Shown here piece by piece: positions 32,712 to 40,696 of a stretch of 64,000 nucleotides of DNA. Source of the DNA: Alphaproteobacteria bacterium (GTDB lineage: Bacteria > Pseudomonadota > Alphaproteobacteria > SMXS01). The DNA lies in contig JANQQJ010000024.1 in assembly GCA_028284945.1 (NCBI GenBank), positions 1 to 64,000 on the forward strand. Reading direction: 5' to 3'. Positions within the stretch are counted from its first letter, which is position 1. Each line of letters starts with the position of its first letter. Below the pieces are notes generated by a model, which was given only the letters and a program-made list of their open reading frames with translations, did not search any database and was not told the DNA's origin. Both the position numbers and the translations under genes were made by a program.

Positions 32712-33866
32712 ATGACCGATCTTTCTTTGACATTTGAACCACGGGCGCTGGCACCGGAACAGGAAGCGATACGGGATGAAATCCGGGCTTTTCTGAAAGA
32801 TGAATACGACCGGGGCACTTTTGCTCGGGCACAAGAAGCGATGGCCAAACATGATTTCGGCTTTTCTGAACGCCTCGGTGCAGCCGGTTTCATCGGCATG
32901 ACCTGGCCGGAAGAGTTCGGGGGCCGGGGCCTCAGCTTTCTTGATCGCTATGTCGTGACGGAAGAATTAATGGCGGCAGGCGCTCCCTGCGGCGCCCACT
33001 GGGTCGCCGACCGGCAGAGCGGCCCTTTACTTATTCGCTATGGCACGCCCGAACAGCGCGAGCGCTTCCTGCCCGAGATCATCGCCGGCAAATGCTACTT
33101 CTGCATCGGTATGTCCGAGCCCGACAGCGGATCCGACCTGGCCTCGATCCGCACAACTGCCAAGAAGGTCGACGGTGGCTGGCTGGTTAACGGCACCAAG
33201 CTGTGGACCTCCAACGCCCATGTGTCGGATTACATGATCGCGTTGGTGCGCACCGAGCCACCATCGGATGACCGGCATGCCGGTATGAGCCAGATGCTGA
33301 TCGACCTGAAATCTGACGGCATCGATATCCAGCCGGTCAAGAATCTGGCCGGGCATCACCATTTCAACCAGGAAATGTTCACTGACTGTTTCGTGCCCGA
33401 CGACATGGTCGTCGGCACCGTCGGCAATGGCTGGGAACAGGTGATGAGCGAACTGGCATATGAGCGCAGCGGACCTGAACGGTTCTTGAGTACGTTTCAA
33501 ATGCTTGTCGAACTGGTGCGCGCCGTCGGCCCCGACCCGGACGAGATAGAGGCCCGCGCGATTGGCAGGCTTACGTCCCACCTGATGACCCTGCGCAATA
33601 TGGCGCTTACCGTCGCCGGGCAGCTGACCGATGGCGAACTGCCCGCAACAGAGGCGGCACTGGTCAAGGATCTGTCGACCAACTTCTGCAAGGAAATTCC
33701 TGAAGTGGCCCGGCTGGTCTATCCGCCTGATGCAGGCGCGGGCGACAACATGAAATATGAAGAGGCGCTGGCGACGGCAACGCTCTACGCGCCATCCTTT
33801 ACCATTCAGGGCGGTACCCGTGAGATTCTGCGCGGCATGATCGCCCGCGGCCTGGGACTTCGGTGA
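32712..33866 (+). CDS. Acyl-CoA dehydrogenase family protein (larger subunit of a probable pair)
   Basis: A 384-residue FAD enzyme that forms an alpha,beta double bond in acyl-CoAs. FGGRGLSFLDRYVVTEELMAAGAP, CIGMSEPDSGSDLASIRTTA and IQGGTREILRGMIARGLGL mark the family. YERSG near residue 247 carries a Glu in the position used as the base in FadE-type enzymes. ATG 32712 follows GGAGG and GGGAG. The next gene is a second, shorter ACAD 10 bases on, the arrangement of heteromeric ACADs of steroid side-chain degradation. Confidence 0.93.
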   Translation: MTDLSLTFEPRALAPEQEAIRDEIRAFLKDEYDRGTFARAQEAMAKHDFGFSERLGAAGFIGMTWPEEFGGRGLSFLDRYVVTEELMAAGAPCGAHWVADRQSGPLLIRYGTPEQRERFLPEIIAGKCYFCIGMSEPDSGSDLASIRTTAKKVDGGWLVNGTKLWTSNAHVSDYMIALVRTEPPSDDRHAGMSQMLIDLKSDGIDIQPVKNLAGHHHFNQEMFTDCFVPDDMVVGTVGNGWEQVMSELAYERSGPERFLSTFQMLVELVRAVGPDPDEIEARAIGRLTSHLMTLRNMALTVAGQLTDGELPATEAALVKDLSTNFCKEIPEVARLVYPPDAGAGDNMKYEEALATATLYAPSFTIQGGTREILRGMIARGLGLR

Positions 33867-33876
33867 GGGTGCTGTC

Positions 33877-34905
33877 ATGAATGAACTCCGCACCATGATC
33901 TTGGATACGGCGGATCGCATCTTCCGCGACAAATGCGATCAGACCTTGATCGATGCCGCAGAGGGGGGCGAGTGGCCTGCTGATCTTTGGCAGACGGTCG
34001 AAGACGCCGGATTGGCCGTCGCAGCCGTCCCGGAAGAACAGGGCGGCGCCGGAGGCACCATCGGCGATGGGTTGGCGCTGTTAAAAGTCGCTGGCCGCTA
34101 TGCCGCACCCCTGCCCCTGGCAGAAACTTTTCTGGCCGGGCATCTGTTGGCGCAGGCGGGCGCCAGCGTGCCTGCGGGTCCGCTGACGGTGGCGCCGGTG
34201 CATCGGGGCGATCCCTTCGATGTGCCCGGCGGCGCGCTGCACGGCGTGGCATCGAAAGTGCCCTGGGCCGCACAGGCGGTGGGACTGGTGGTTGCCCTGC
34301 CGGATGGGGTCGCGTTGGTTGACCCGGCGGACTGTAGAATAGAACCCGGCAGCGCCGTTTCCGGCGATCCGCGTGATACGGTCATTTTTGACGGGGCTGC
34401 CGTTAAGGTCCATGCCCTGGATGACGCACCCGAACGCCTCTGGAGGCTCGGTGCCCTGACACGGTCGGTACAGATGGCAGGCGCGCTCGAGGCGATCCTC
34501 GACATGACAACGCAATATGTGAAGGACCGGGTGCAATTTGGCCGGCCAATCGCCAAGTTTCAGGCCGTGCAGCAGTCGCTCGCTGTACTCGCCGGGCAGA
34601 CGGCAGCGGCCTCTGCCGCTGCCGAAAATGCGATTGCGGCGGTTGAGGCCGGTGGCGGCGAAGCGCAGATCGCGGTCGCCAAGGCCCGTTGTGGCGAGGC
34701 GGCCTCGTCCGCTGCAGAGATTGCCCATCAGGCGCATGGCGCCATCGGCTTCACCCACGAATATGCGCTGCATCAATTCACGCGGCGGCTGTGGACCTGG
34801 CGCGATGAATTCGGCGGCGAGCCATATTGGCAGGGTGAACTGGGCCGGATGGTCGCTAAAGCCGGCGCAGACAATCTTTGGGCCTTTGCGACCAGGTCGT
34901 CCTGA
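33877..34905 (+). CDS. Acyl-CoA dehydrogenase family protein (smaller subunit of a probable pair)
   Basis: A 342-residue ACAD-like protein. The N-terminal half is divergent (WQTVEDAGLAVAAVPEEQGGAGG); the C-terminal half keeps YVKDRVQFGRPIAKFQAVQQ and AHQAHGAIGFTHEYALHQFTRR, which contact FAD. I cannot point to a catalytic Glu equivalent to the one in the first gene, so it may be the non-catalytic FAD-binding partner of an alpha2beta2 enzyme. The 10-base spacing supports co-translation. Confidence 0.9.
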   Translation: MNELRTMILDTADRIFRDKCDQTLIDAAEGGEWPADLWQTVEDAGLAVAAVPEEQGGAGGTIGDGLALLKVAGRYAAPLPLAETFLAGHLLAQAGASVPAGPLTVAPVHRGDPFDVPGGALHGVASKVPWAAQAVGLVVALPDGVALVDPADCRIEPGSAVSGDPRDTVIFDGAAVKVHALDDAPERLWRLGALTRSVQMAGALEAILDMTTQYVKDRVQFGRPIAKFQAVQQSLAVLAGQTAAASAAAENAIAAVEAGGGEAQIAVAKARCGEAASSAAEIAHQAHGAIGFTHEYALHQFTRRLWTWRDEFGGEPYWQGELGRMVAKAGADNLWAFATRSS

Positions 34906-35007
34906 GTTCACTCGGCTCCGCGCTGGCCGAAGTGTTCTGGCAGACACGCACCCGCGGCCTTGCATGAAAGCTGGCGACCGCCAGTCTGTTAATCCGGGAC
35001 CATATTG

Positions 35008-36231
35008 ATGCGGCTTGTTGCGGTGGAAAAGGATACATCACCGTTGCTCGCAGGCTTTATGCGCGTAAGCGGCACCATCCGCTTCGACGGGAGCGAGACC
35101 GAGACCATTTGGTTTGATCTTCCGTCTGACCAGGAAACTTCGATCAATGATCAGGGAGACCCGTGGGCCGTCCTGCTGATGCCGGAAGCTGCCATCCGTG
35201 GCGAGACTCTTGAGATGGATCTGCAGGTCGACCCTGTCCTGATCGACAATCTTCGGGGTCTGCATCGATTGTGGCAGAGCTGGTACGGGTTTATCCGCCC
35301 AACCGAAATCATCGCGCCCAAAGGCAAATTTGCGCTCAAAGGAACCGAAACCGCGCAGTTCTTTTCCGGCGGCGTGGACTCATTTTTCTCACTAAACTAT
35401 GGCGCGGCGCGGCCTGAGTTCCCATCGGTCAAGCCAACCAGCAGCCTGTTGACCCTTTGGGGATGCGATGTGCCGCTATCCAATCCAGACGCGTTTGAGT
35501 CCGTGCGCACGCTTGCCGAAGACACGGCCCGTCTCTACGGCATGGACTGCGTCCCTATCGCTTCGAACATGACAAGCCTTAAAAGCAGCAAACTCTACTG
35601 GGGTTCGCTGACCTATGGATCCTGCTTTGTCGCGGCGGGCCAGTTGCTCTCAGGCCGTTTTCAGAACCTTGTTTTCGCCTCTTCTCTCGACCTTGGGACG
35701 CCCGAACCAGAGGGGTCTAATCCGCTCGCTGATCCTCTGCTCAGCAGTTCCCAGTTGCGTGTCATCCATCAAGGCGCGGCCTTCAAGCGGATCGAGAAGA
35801 CAGAGTTCATTGCGTCTGACCCGCAAGTACTCTCCAGGCTGCGTGTCTGTTGGGCAATGGGCGAAGCAACAAATTGCAGCCGCTGCGAGAAGTGCCTGCG
35901 GACAATGGGTACACTTGATCTATTGGGCGTCAAGGATCAGGCCACGTCATTCGACTGGTCGTCTTACAGCCCTGGCGCACTGGCAAAAGTATATTTGCCA
36001 TCGCCGCTACATGCTGCCCTTTTTCGCGAAATAGGTGATACCGCAAGGTCAAGAGGGCGCGATGACCTGGCAAAGGCCATCACAAAAAGCCTGCGACGGT
36101 CCTTTGTGCTTCGTTATGCCGTTGTGAAACCCGCAAAAAGGATCTGGTCGTTGCTGAGTCGATTCCCGGGTCTCGAGGGTTATGTCATGCCTCTGCGGCG
36201 GTTTCTGAGCCGGCAGCTTCTGAACCGCTAG
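35008..36231 (+). CDS. QueC-like PP-loop ATPase with extra domains, paralogue 1
   Basis: A 407-residue protein of unknown role. Residues 1-110 form a conserved N-terminal domain (IWFDLP, INDQGDPWAVLL, DPVLIDNLRGLHRLW). The PP-loop is FFSGGVDSF (SGGVDS at 120-125), the AMP-forming ATP-pyrophosphatase signature. Cys281, Cys290, Cys293 and Cys296 (C-x8-C-x2-C-x2-C) match the zinc site of 7-cyano-7-deazaguanine synthase QueC. The last 70 residues are basic and amphipathic. ATG 35008 is the first Met of the conserved N-terminus. It lies 102 bases after the ACAD pair. QueC itself is much shorter, so this is a relative, not QueC. Confidence 0.75.
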   Translation: MRLVAVEKDTSPLLAGFMRVSGTIRFDGSETETIWFDLPSDQETSINDQGDPWAVLLMPEAAIRGETLEMDLQVDPVLIDNLRGLHRLWQSWYGFIRPTEIIAPKGKFALKGTETAQFFSGGVDSFFSLNYGAARPEFPSVKPTSSLLTLWGCDVPLSNPDAFESVRTLAEDTARLYGMDCVPIASNMTSLKSSKLYWGSLTYGSCFVAAGQLLSGRFQNLVFASSLDLGTPEPEGSNPLADPLLSSSQLRVIHQGAAFKRIEKTEFIASDPQVLSRLRVCWAMGEATNCSRCEKCLRTMGTLDLLGVKDQATSFDWSSYSPGALAKVYLPSPLHAALFREIGDTARSRGRDDLAKAITKSLRRSFVLRYAVVKPAKRIWSLLSRFPGLEGYVMPLRRFLSRQLLNR

Positions 36232-36257
36232 GAACGCCAAGATCGCCCGATTGCGAC

Positions 36258-36731
36258 CTAATACGTGCCGCCCAGCTTAGTGTGATCCCAGCTGATGGTT
36301 TTTACCGGCGTAAAGCGGATAATCACCCGCTTACGCGCGGCATAGCCGATCTGTTCGATTTCTTCCGGCGGAAAATCTACCTTTGCCGGATCGCGCTGGC
36401 GGCGAATGTTCTTCATGGTTTCCACCACGAAATCATTGTCGTCGATGATCTCGGCCTCGGCTTCCATCATCACGGATTTCAACTCTTCGTACTCTCCGCC
36501 GGCTTCGATCAGCAGCGCTGCTTTGGGATTACGCTTGAAATTCAGCACCTTCTGGCTGGCGCCATAGGTGGAGACCAGAAAACGCCCTTCGGGATCGGTA
36601 TAGAAGAACATCGGCATCGGGTGCGGATAACCGCCGGGGCCGACCGAGACGATAATCAGCGTCTTTTCCGCCCGCACGAAGTCGTACAACTCGTCATCGG
36701 TCATGGTGATTTGATCGCGCCTTGAGGCCAT
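36258..36731 (-). CDS. Pyridoxamine 5'-phosphate oxidase-like (PPOX) protein
   Basis: A 157-residue split-barrel flavin/deazaflavin-binding protein: LIIVSVGPGGYPHPMPMFFYTDPEGRFLVSTYGASQKVLNFKRNPKAALLIE is the PPOX core. Members use FMN, F420 or haem-related cofactors; which one cannot be decided. It sits in the opposite orientation between the two PP-loop paralogues. ATG 36731 has GAGGGA upstream. Confidence 0.88.
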   Translation of the reverse strand: MASRRDQITMTDDELYDFVRAEKTLIIVSVGPGGYPHPMPMFFYTDPEGRFLVSTYGASQKVLNFKRNPKAALLIEAGGEYEELKSVMMEAEAEIIDDNDFVVETMKNIRRQRDPAKVDFPPEEIEQIGYAARKRVIIRFTPVKTISWDHTKLGGTY

Positions 36732-36883
36732 GGCTTTCCCTCTTCAATCCAGTTCAGGTTTCTATCACTAAGCGGCACCGGCAAGCATGTCGAGGGGCGA
36801 TAGACATCGCCATTTCTATGCGCACGCTGTTCGGGATAAAGTCGACTCGGCCTGAATGTAACCGCCAAAAAGATCATCTGCCG

Positions 36884-38143
36884 ATGCGCCTCGTTTCTGT
36901 CGAAAGGAGTGAGTCACCCCTGCTGCCCGCTGCCATACGGGTTGCCGGGACCGCGCAATTCGATAACGGCGAGACCCAGACGATCTGGTTCGACGTTCCA
37001 TCGGAACATGCGCCGGCAATCAACGATCAGGGCGATGCCTGGGCGGTCTTGCTACTACCCGATGCCATTGTCCGGCGTGAAAATCTGGTCCTGGACGTAC
37101 CGGTTGATCCCGTATTGCTCGACAATTTGCGGGGGCTGCAACGCCTCTGGCAGGCCTGGTACAGTTTTGTCCATCCCGTTGAGATCCAAGCCCCTGCCGC
37201 GCGCCTTGAACAGGTTGGGCGTGAAACCGCACAGTTCTTTTCAGGCGGTGTCGACTCGTACTTCACCCTGCTCTACGGACTGGAACAGCAGGAATATCCC
37301 GGGATTCAGCCAACGTCCTGCCTGCTGACCCTGTGGGGTTTCGACATATCGATCGATAATCCTGACGCCTTTGCGGCTGTTCGCGGTCTATCTGAGAAAA
37401 CTGCCGAGCAGTTTGGATTGGAATCTATTCCTATAGCGACAAACGCGCTCGCGCTGTCATGCAACAAGCGCTATCTCGGTCGGCTGACCCAGGGCGGTGT
37501 TATTGCGGCATCAGGGCTGTTGCTTTCCAAGCGGTTCGAAAATCTTCTGATCGCTGGCTCATTCGACGTGGGTGCGACCTTCCCCTGGGGCTCTCACCCC
37601 TTGGTTGAACCACTGTACAGCACGTCCCAGACGCGCGTTATTCACCATGGTCAGGCGTTTGGGCGAATCGAAAAAACAACCCTGGTTGCACGATCATCGG
37701 ACGCGCTGAGCCAGTTGCGCGTGTGCTGGTCGAATCGCGATCATTCAAACTGTAGCCGTTGCTCGAAATGCATCAGAACAATGGTGACTCTCGATCTCTT
37801 GGGCGCAAAAGACCGTGCGACAAGTTTTGACTGGACTGACTATAGCCTGGCCAACATCGCAAAAACCTATGTCCCTTCCAGAGCCCATGCTGACTTGATC
37901 GCCGAAATTCGCGATATGGCCCGTGAACGCAGCCGGCATGATCTGGTTCAAGCGCTTGATCGATGTCTGCGTCGATCAATTCTGCTGCGTTACAGTGTTG
38001 TCGGTTTCGCCCGGTTTGCTTGGTCCAAAATGAAGGCTGTGCCCTGGTTACGGCGGGCCGCAACGCCACTTTACGGAACGCTCAAACGCCTGTTGATGAA
38101 AAGCGAGACGGGCGGCCGCAAAAAGATTGCGCCGGACACGTGA
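36884..38143 (+). CDS. QueC-like PP-loop ATPase with extra domains, paralogue 2
   Basis: A 419-residue paralogue of the 35.0 kb gene. By eye the first 300 residues align without a gap and about 170 are identical. The PP-loop SGGVDS (120-125) and the Cys set 281/290/293/296 are at the same positions. The basic C-terminal tail is kept but diverges, ending with a Gly/Lys-rich segment. ATG 36884 is picked by alignment with paralogue 1; the frame stays open to 36722. It ends directly against the convergent TetR gene. An amide- or nitrile-forming ligation with ATP-to-AMP cleavage is plausible; the substrate is unknown. Confidence 0.75.
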   Translation: MRLVSVERSESPLLPAAIRVAGTAQFDNGETQTIWFDVPSEHAPAINDQGDAWAVLLLPDAIVRRENLVLDVPVDPVLLDNLRGLQRLWQAWYSFVHPVEIQAPAARLEQVGRETAQFFSGGVDSYFTLLYGLEQQEYPGIQPTSCLLTLWGFDISIDNPDAFAAVRGLSEKTAEQFGLESIPIATNALALSCNKRYLGRLTQGGVIAASGLLLSKRFENLLIAGSFDVGATFPWGSHPLVEPLYSTSQTRVIHHGQAFGRIEKTTLVARSSDALSQLRVCWSNRDHSNCSRCSKCIRTMVTLDLLGAKDRATSFDWTDYSLANIAKTYVPSRAHADLIAEIRDMARERSRHDLVQALDRCLRRSILLRYSVVGFARFAWSKMKAVPWLRRAATPLYGTLKRLLMKSETGGRKKIAPDT

Positions 38144-38809
38144 TCACGCCGCGCTGGACTTGGCCGCTTTGGCATTCTTGTTCAGGGTCTTGAGTTTTCG
38201 GATAACGCTGTCGCGGTGCCGGCCTTTCAGCGCCCCGGCCAGCAGAGCCAGCACCACCTGGACATTGCCGATCCGCAACCCGTTATCGTCGATATCTTCA
38301 GCGGCCCAGCGGGCGACCACGCCATAGGCCATGGACGTCATCTCTCCGGCAAGGGCCTCGATATCGACCCAGTTCTCCAGCGCGTCTTCAGCATCCAGCC
38401 GCTCGAGCTGCTCGATCCAGAAGGCGGTGGGGATATCGTGCAGCTGCTGGCGTACGGGGCTGCCCGGTTCGCAGGCGAAGTAGATGCGGCACATGGTCTT
38501 TGCATAGGCCGGCACGCGCATGATCTCTTTATAGGCAGCGAAATTGCGCGCCTCGACGATGGCGGCGATATCGTCGCTCTCGGGCTCGACAGTCATGCCG
38601 TTCACCCGTTCCTCAAACACTTGCGAGACGGCTTCGGCGACCAGCCCGTCCTGTCCGCCAAACAGATTGTAGAGCGTGCCTGTGGCAACACCGCTCTCCT
38701 TCGCCAGCGCGCGCATGGTGAAATCCCCATCGTTGCGCGCCATCATGTCGAGCGCGGTTTCGACGATCCGGGCCCGCCTGGCGATCATGGTCTCACTTTC
38801 GTACTTCAT
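38144..38809 (-). CDS. TetR family transcriptional regulator
   Basis: A 221-residue repressor-type protein. The N-terminal helix-turn-helix is FTMRALAKESGVATGTLYNLFGGQDGLVAEAV (about 30-61); a ligand-binding all-helical domain follows. The C-terminus is Lys-rich. It is divergent from a P450 gene, and a perfect 18-base palindrome lies in the gap, so it probably represses the P450 gene and is released by a pathway ligand. Its stop abuts the paralogue 2 stop. Confidence 0.93.
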   Translation of the reverse strand: MKYESETMIARRARIVETALDMMARNDGDFTMRALAKESGVATGTLYNLFGGQDGLVAEAVSQVFEERVNGMTVEPESDDIAAIVEARNFAAYKEIMRVPAYAKTMCRIYFACEPGSPVRQQLHDIPTAFWIEQLERLDAEDALENWVDIEALAGEMTSMAYGVVARWAAEDIDDNGLRIGNVQVVLALLAGALKGRHRDSVIRKLKTLNKNAKAAKSSAA

Positions 38810-38842
38810 GGTGTCACCTTACCACTGCTATTCGGGAATGTG

Positions 38843-38889
38843 TTGACCAATATTGGAACATGTTGTAGATAATTGAAACGCGTTTCAAT
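38843..38889 (+). promoter_or_regulatory. P450 promoter with two operator palindromes (probable TetR site)
   Basis: TTGACC (38843-38848) and TAGATA (38866-38871) are 17 bases apart. Immediately after the -10 is ATTGAAACG-CGTTTCAAT, a perfect 18-base palindrome (38872-38889) covering the expected transcription start. A second palindrome CCAATATTGG (38847-38856) overlaps the -35. A TetR gene diverges from here, so repression by occlusion is the natural reading. Confidence 0.7.
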
Positions 38890-38914
38890 ATTGCGATTCG
38901 CCGGGGAGCGACAG

Positions 38915-40153
38915 ATGAACAAGGAAATTACAGGCACCCTTATGGATCCCGCGATCCAGCAGTGCCCTTTCGACCACTACGCCGAGCTGCGTGAGAACGC
39001 GCCGGTCTACCAGATGCCGGACACCGGCTTCTTCATTGTCACCGGCTACGATTTGCTGATGCAGGTGATGAAGAACTTCAAGGTCTTTTCGAACCTGGCG
39101 CCCGGCGGCCAGCGCGCTGGCGTCACGTGCGAGGAGGCCGAGCGGATCATCAAGGAAGAGGGCTATGGCCGGTTCATGCCGACCATCGTCAACAACGACC
39201 CGCCGGGCCACACCGCCTATCGCAGCTTGGTCAATGACGCGTTCCGCGCGGGCCGCATTCGGCAGATGGAAGAGTATATCGACGATGTGGTCGAAGACCT
39301 GGTTTCCAAGTTCGAGGACCAGGCCGAGTGCGAGGCGGTTGCCGATTTGGCGGTCCCGGTGCCGATGTATGTCATCGCCGATCAACTCGGCGTGCCGCGT
39401 TCGGAGTTCAAGAAGTTCAAGGCCTGGTCGGACGCCTGGGTGATCGGGCTGGGCCTGCCGGTGCCGGATGAAAAACTGGTCGAGGCCGCCGAGCTCGTTG
39501 TCGAGATGCAGCACTACATGATCGCGCGCATGAAAGAGCGCCGCGAAGATCCGCAGGACGACATGATGACCGACCTGGTCCAGGCGACCTATGACGGCGA
39601 GCGGCCCCTGACCGACAAGGAGGTTCTGTCGATCGTCGAGCAGATCCTTGTCGCCGGCAACGAGACCACCACCAATGGTATCGCCAATGGCGTCATGCTG
39701 ATGGCGCAGGATCAGGAGCTGCAGAATCGTCTGCGCGCCAACCCGGACCAGGTGAAGCCATTTGTCGAAGAGGTGCTGCGCTATGAATCGCCTGTGCAGG
39801 GCCTGTTCCGGTATGTCACCGAAGACACTGAACTGGGCGGCGTCGCGGTCCCGAAGGGATCGACCGTGATGATTCGCTACGCATCGGGCAACCGGGATGA
39901 AACCAAGTTCGAAAGCGCCTGCGCCTTCGACATGGACCGTAAGAACAACGGTGCACATATGGCGTTTGGGTCCGGGACCCATCACTGTGTGGGCTCACAG
40001 CTCGCCCGGGCGGAGATGCAGCAGTCGTTCAAAGCCATGCTGAAACACTTTTCAAAATTTGAGCTGGCCTGCGACCCGGCGGAAATTGTCTACCATCCCA
40101 GTTTCGCGCTGCGCGGCCCCGTAAAGCTGCCCCTTCGGCTCGAAAAAGCCTAA
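38915..40153 (+). CDS. Cytochrome P450 (third, TetR-linked)
   Basis: A 412-residue soluble P450 distinct from the 27.5/29.5 kb pair. I-helix VAGNETTTNGIANG (about 248), EEVLRYE, and haem loop FGSGTHHCVG with Cys at about 358. ATG 38915 has GGGGAG at good spacing. A SRPBCC gene follows 26 bases on and a Rieske oxygenase after that, so several oxygenases share this stretch. Redox partners are absent. Confidence 0.95.
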   Translation: MNKEITGTLMDPAIQQCPFDHYAELRENAPVYQMPDTGFFIVTGYDLLMQVMKNFKVFSNLAPGGQRAGVTCEEAERIIKEEGYGRFMPTIVNNDPPGHTAYRSLVNDAFRAGRIRQMEEYIDDVVEDLVSKFEDQAECEAVADLAVPVPMYVIADQLGVPRSEFKKFKAWSDAWVIGLGLPVPDEKLVEAAELVVEMQHYMIARMKERREDPQDDMMTDLVQATYDGERPLTDKEVLSIVEQILVAGNETTTNGIANGVMLMAQDQELQNRLRANPDQVKPFVEEVLRYESPVQGLFRYVTEDTELGGVAVPKGSTVMIRYASGNRDETKFESACAFDMDRKNNGAHMAFGSGTHHCVGSQLARAEMQQSFKAMLKHFSKFELACDPAEIVYHPSFALRGPVKLPLRLEKA

Positions 40154-40179
40154 TCTGTGGCCGGAACGGGGAGAAGCAA

Positions 40180-40602
40180 ATGACAACCGTCAAAGTAGAT
40201 ACGGTGCTGGACGTTTCAGCAGATGCCGCCTGGACGGTCTTGGCCGACTTCGGTGGGTTTCTGAATTGGGCCGGCGATGGATCCAGCACGGCTGAGATCG
40301 AAGGTGACGGCATCGGCATGATTCGCCATCTGGAGATGCCGGGGATTGGCAAGTTCGGTGAGAAACTGACCGTTCTGGATCATGACAGCAAAACGCTTGC
40401 CTATCAGGTCGCCTATGGAGCGCCATTGGGCATGGAAAGCTATGGCGCACAGGTCACGCTGGTCGACAACGGCGATGGCACCTGCGCGGCCAACTGGGTC
40501 GGAGAATTTGAAGGCGGTGATGAGGCCGCTATTTCAGAGGGGCTGAAAGGCTCTTATGCGGGGATGTCAGACAGTCTGGCAGCCTATGTGAAGGGTCAGT
40601 AG
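40180..40602 (+). CDS. SRPBCC (START/Bet v1-like) family protein
   Basis: A 140-residue ligand-binding fold beginning VDTVLDVSADAAWTVLADFGGFLNWAGDG, followed by IRHLEMPG and TVLDHDSKTLAYQV beta strands and a long C-terminal helix. Members act as polyketide cyclases, lipid carriers or binding proteins; catalytic residues cannot be named. It is coupled to the third P450 gene. A 7-bp GC stem (40601-40607 / 40620-40626) follows the stop but has no T-tract. Confidence 0.86.
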   Translation: MTTVKVDTVLDVSADAAWTVLADFGGFLNWAGDGSSTAEIEGDGIGMIRHLEMPGIGKFGEKLTVLDHDSKTLAYQVAYGAPLGMESYGAQVTLVDNGDGTCAANWVGEFEGGDEAAISEGLKGSYAGMSDSLAAYVKGQ

Positions 40603-40696
40603 CCGCCGCCGGACCGCTTGGCGGCTGGACGCATTTGTGTAAAATCAGCACGCGCGCTGAAATCAGCGGCGCGGTTGGGGAAAAGGAGAACGGGTA

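Noticed and set aside
35008-38143. Queuosine biosynthesis (true QueC) or Qat antiphage system
   Set aside because: The proteins are much longer than QueC, and no queD, queE, queF, qatA, qatB or qatD genes are adjacent.
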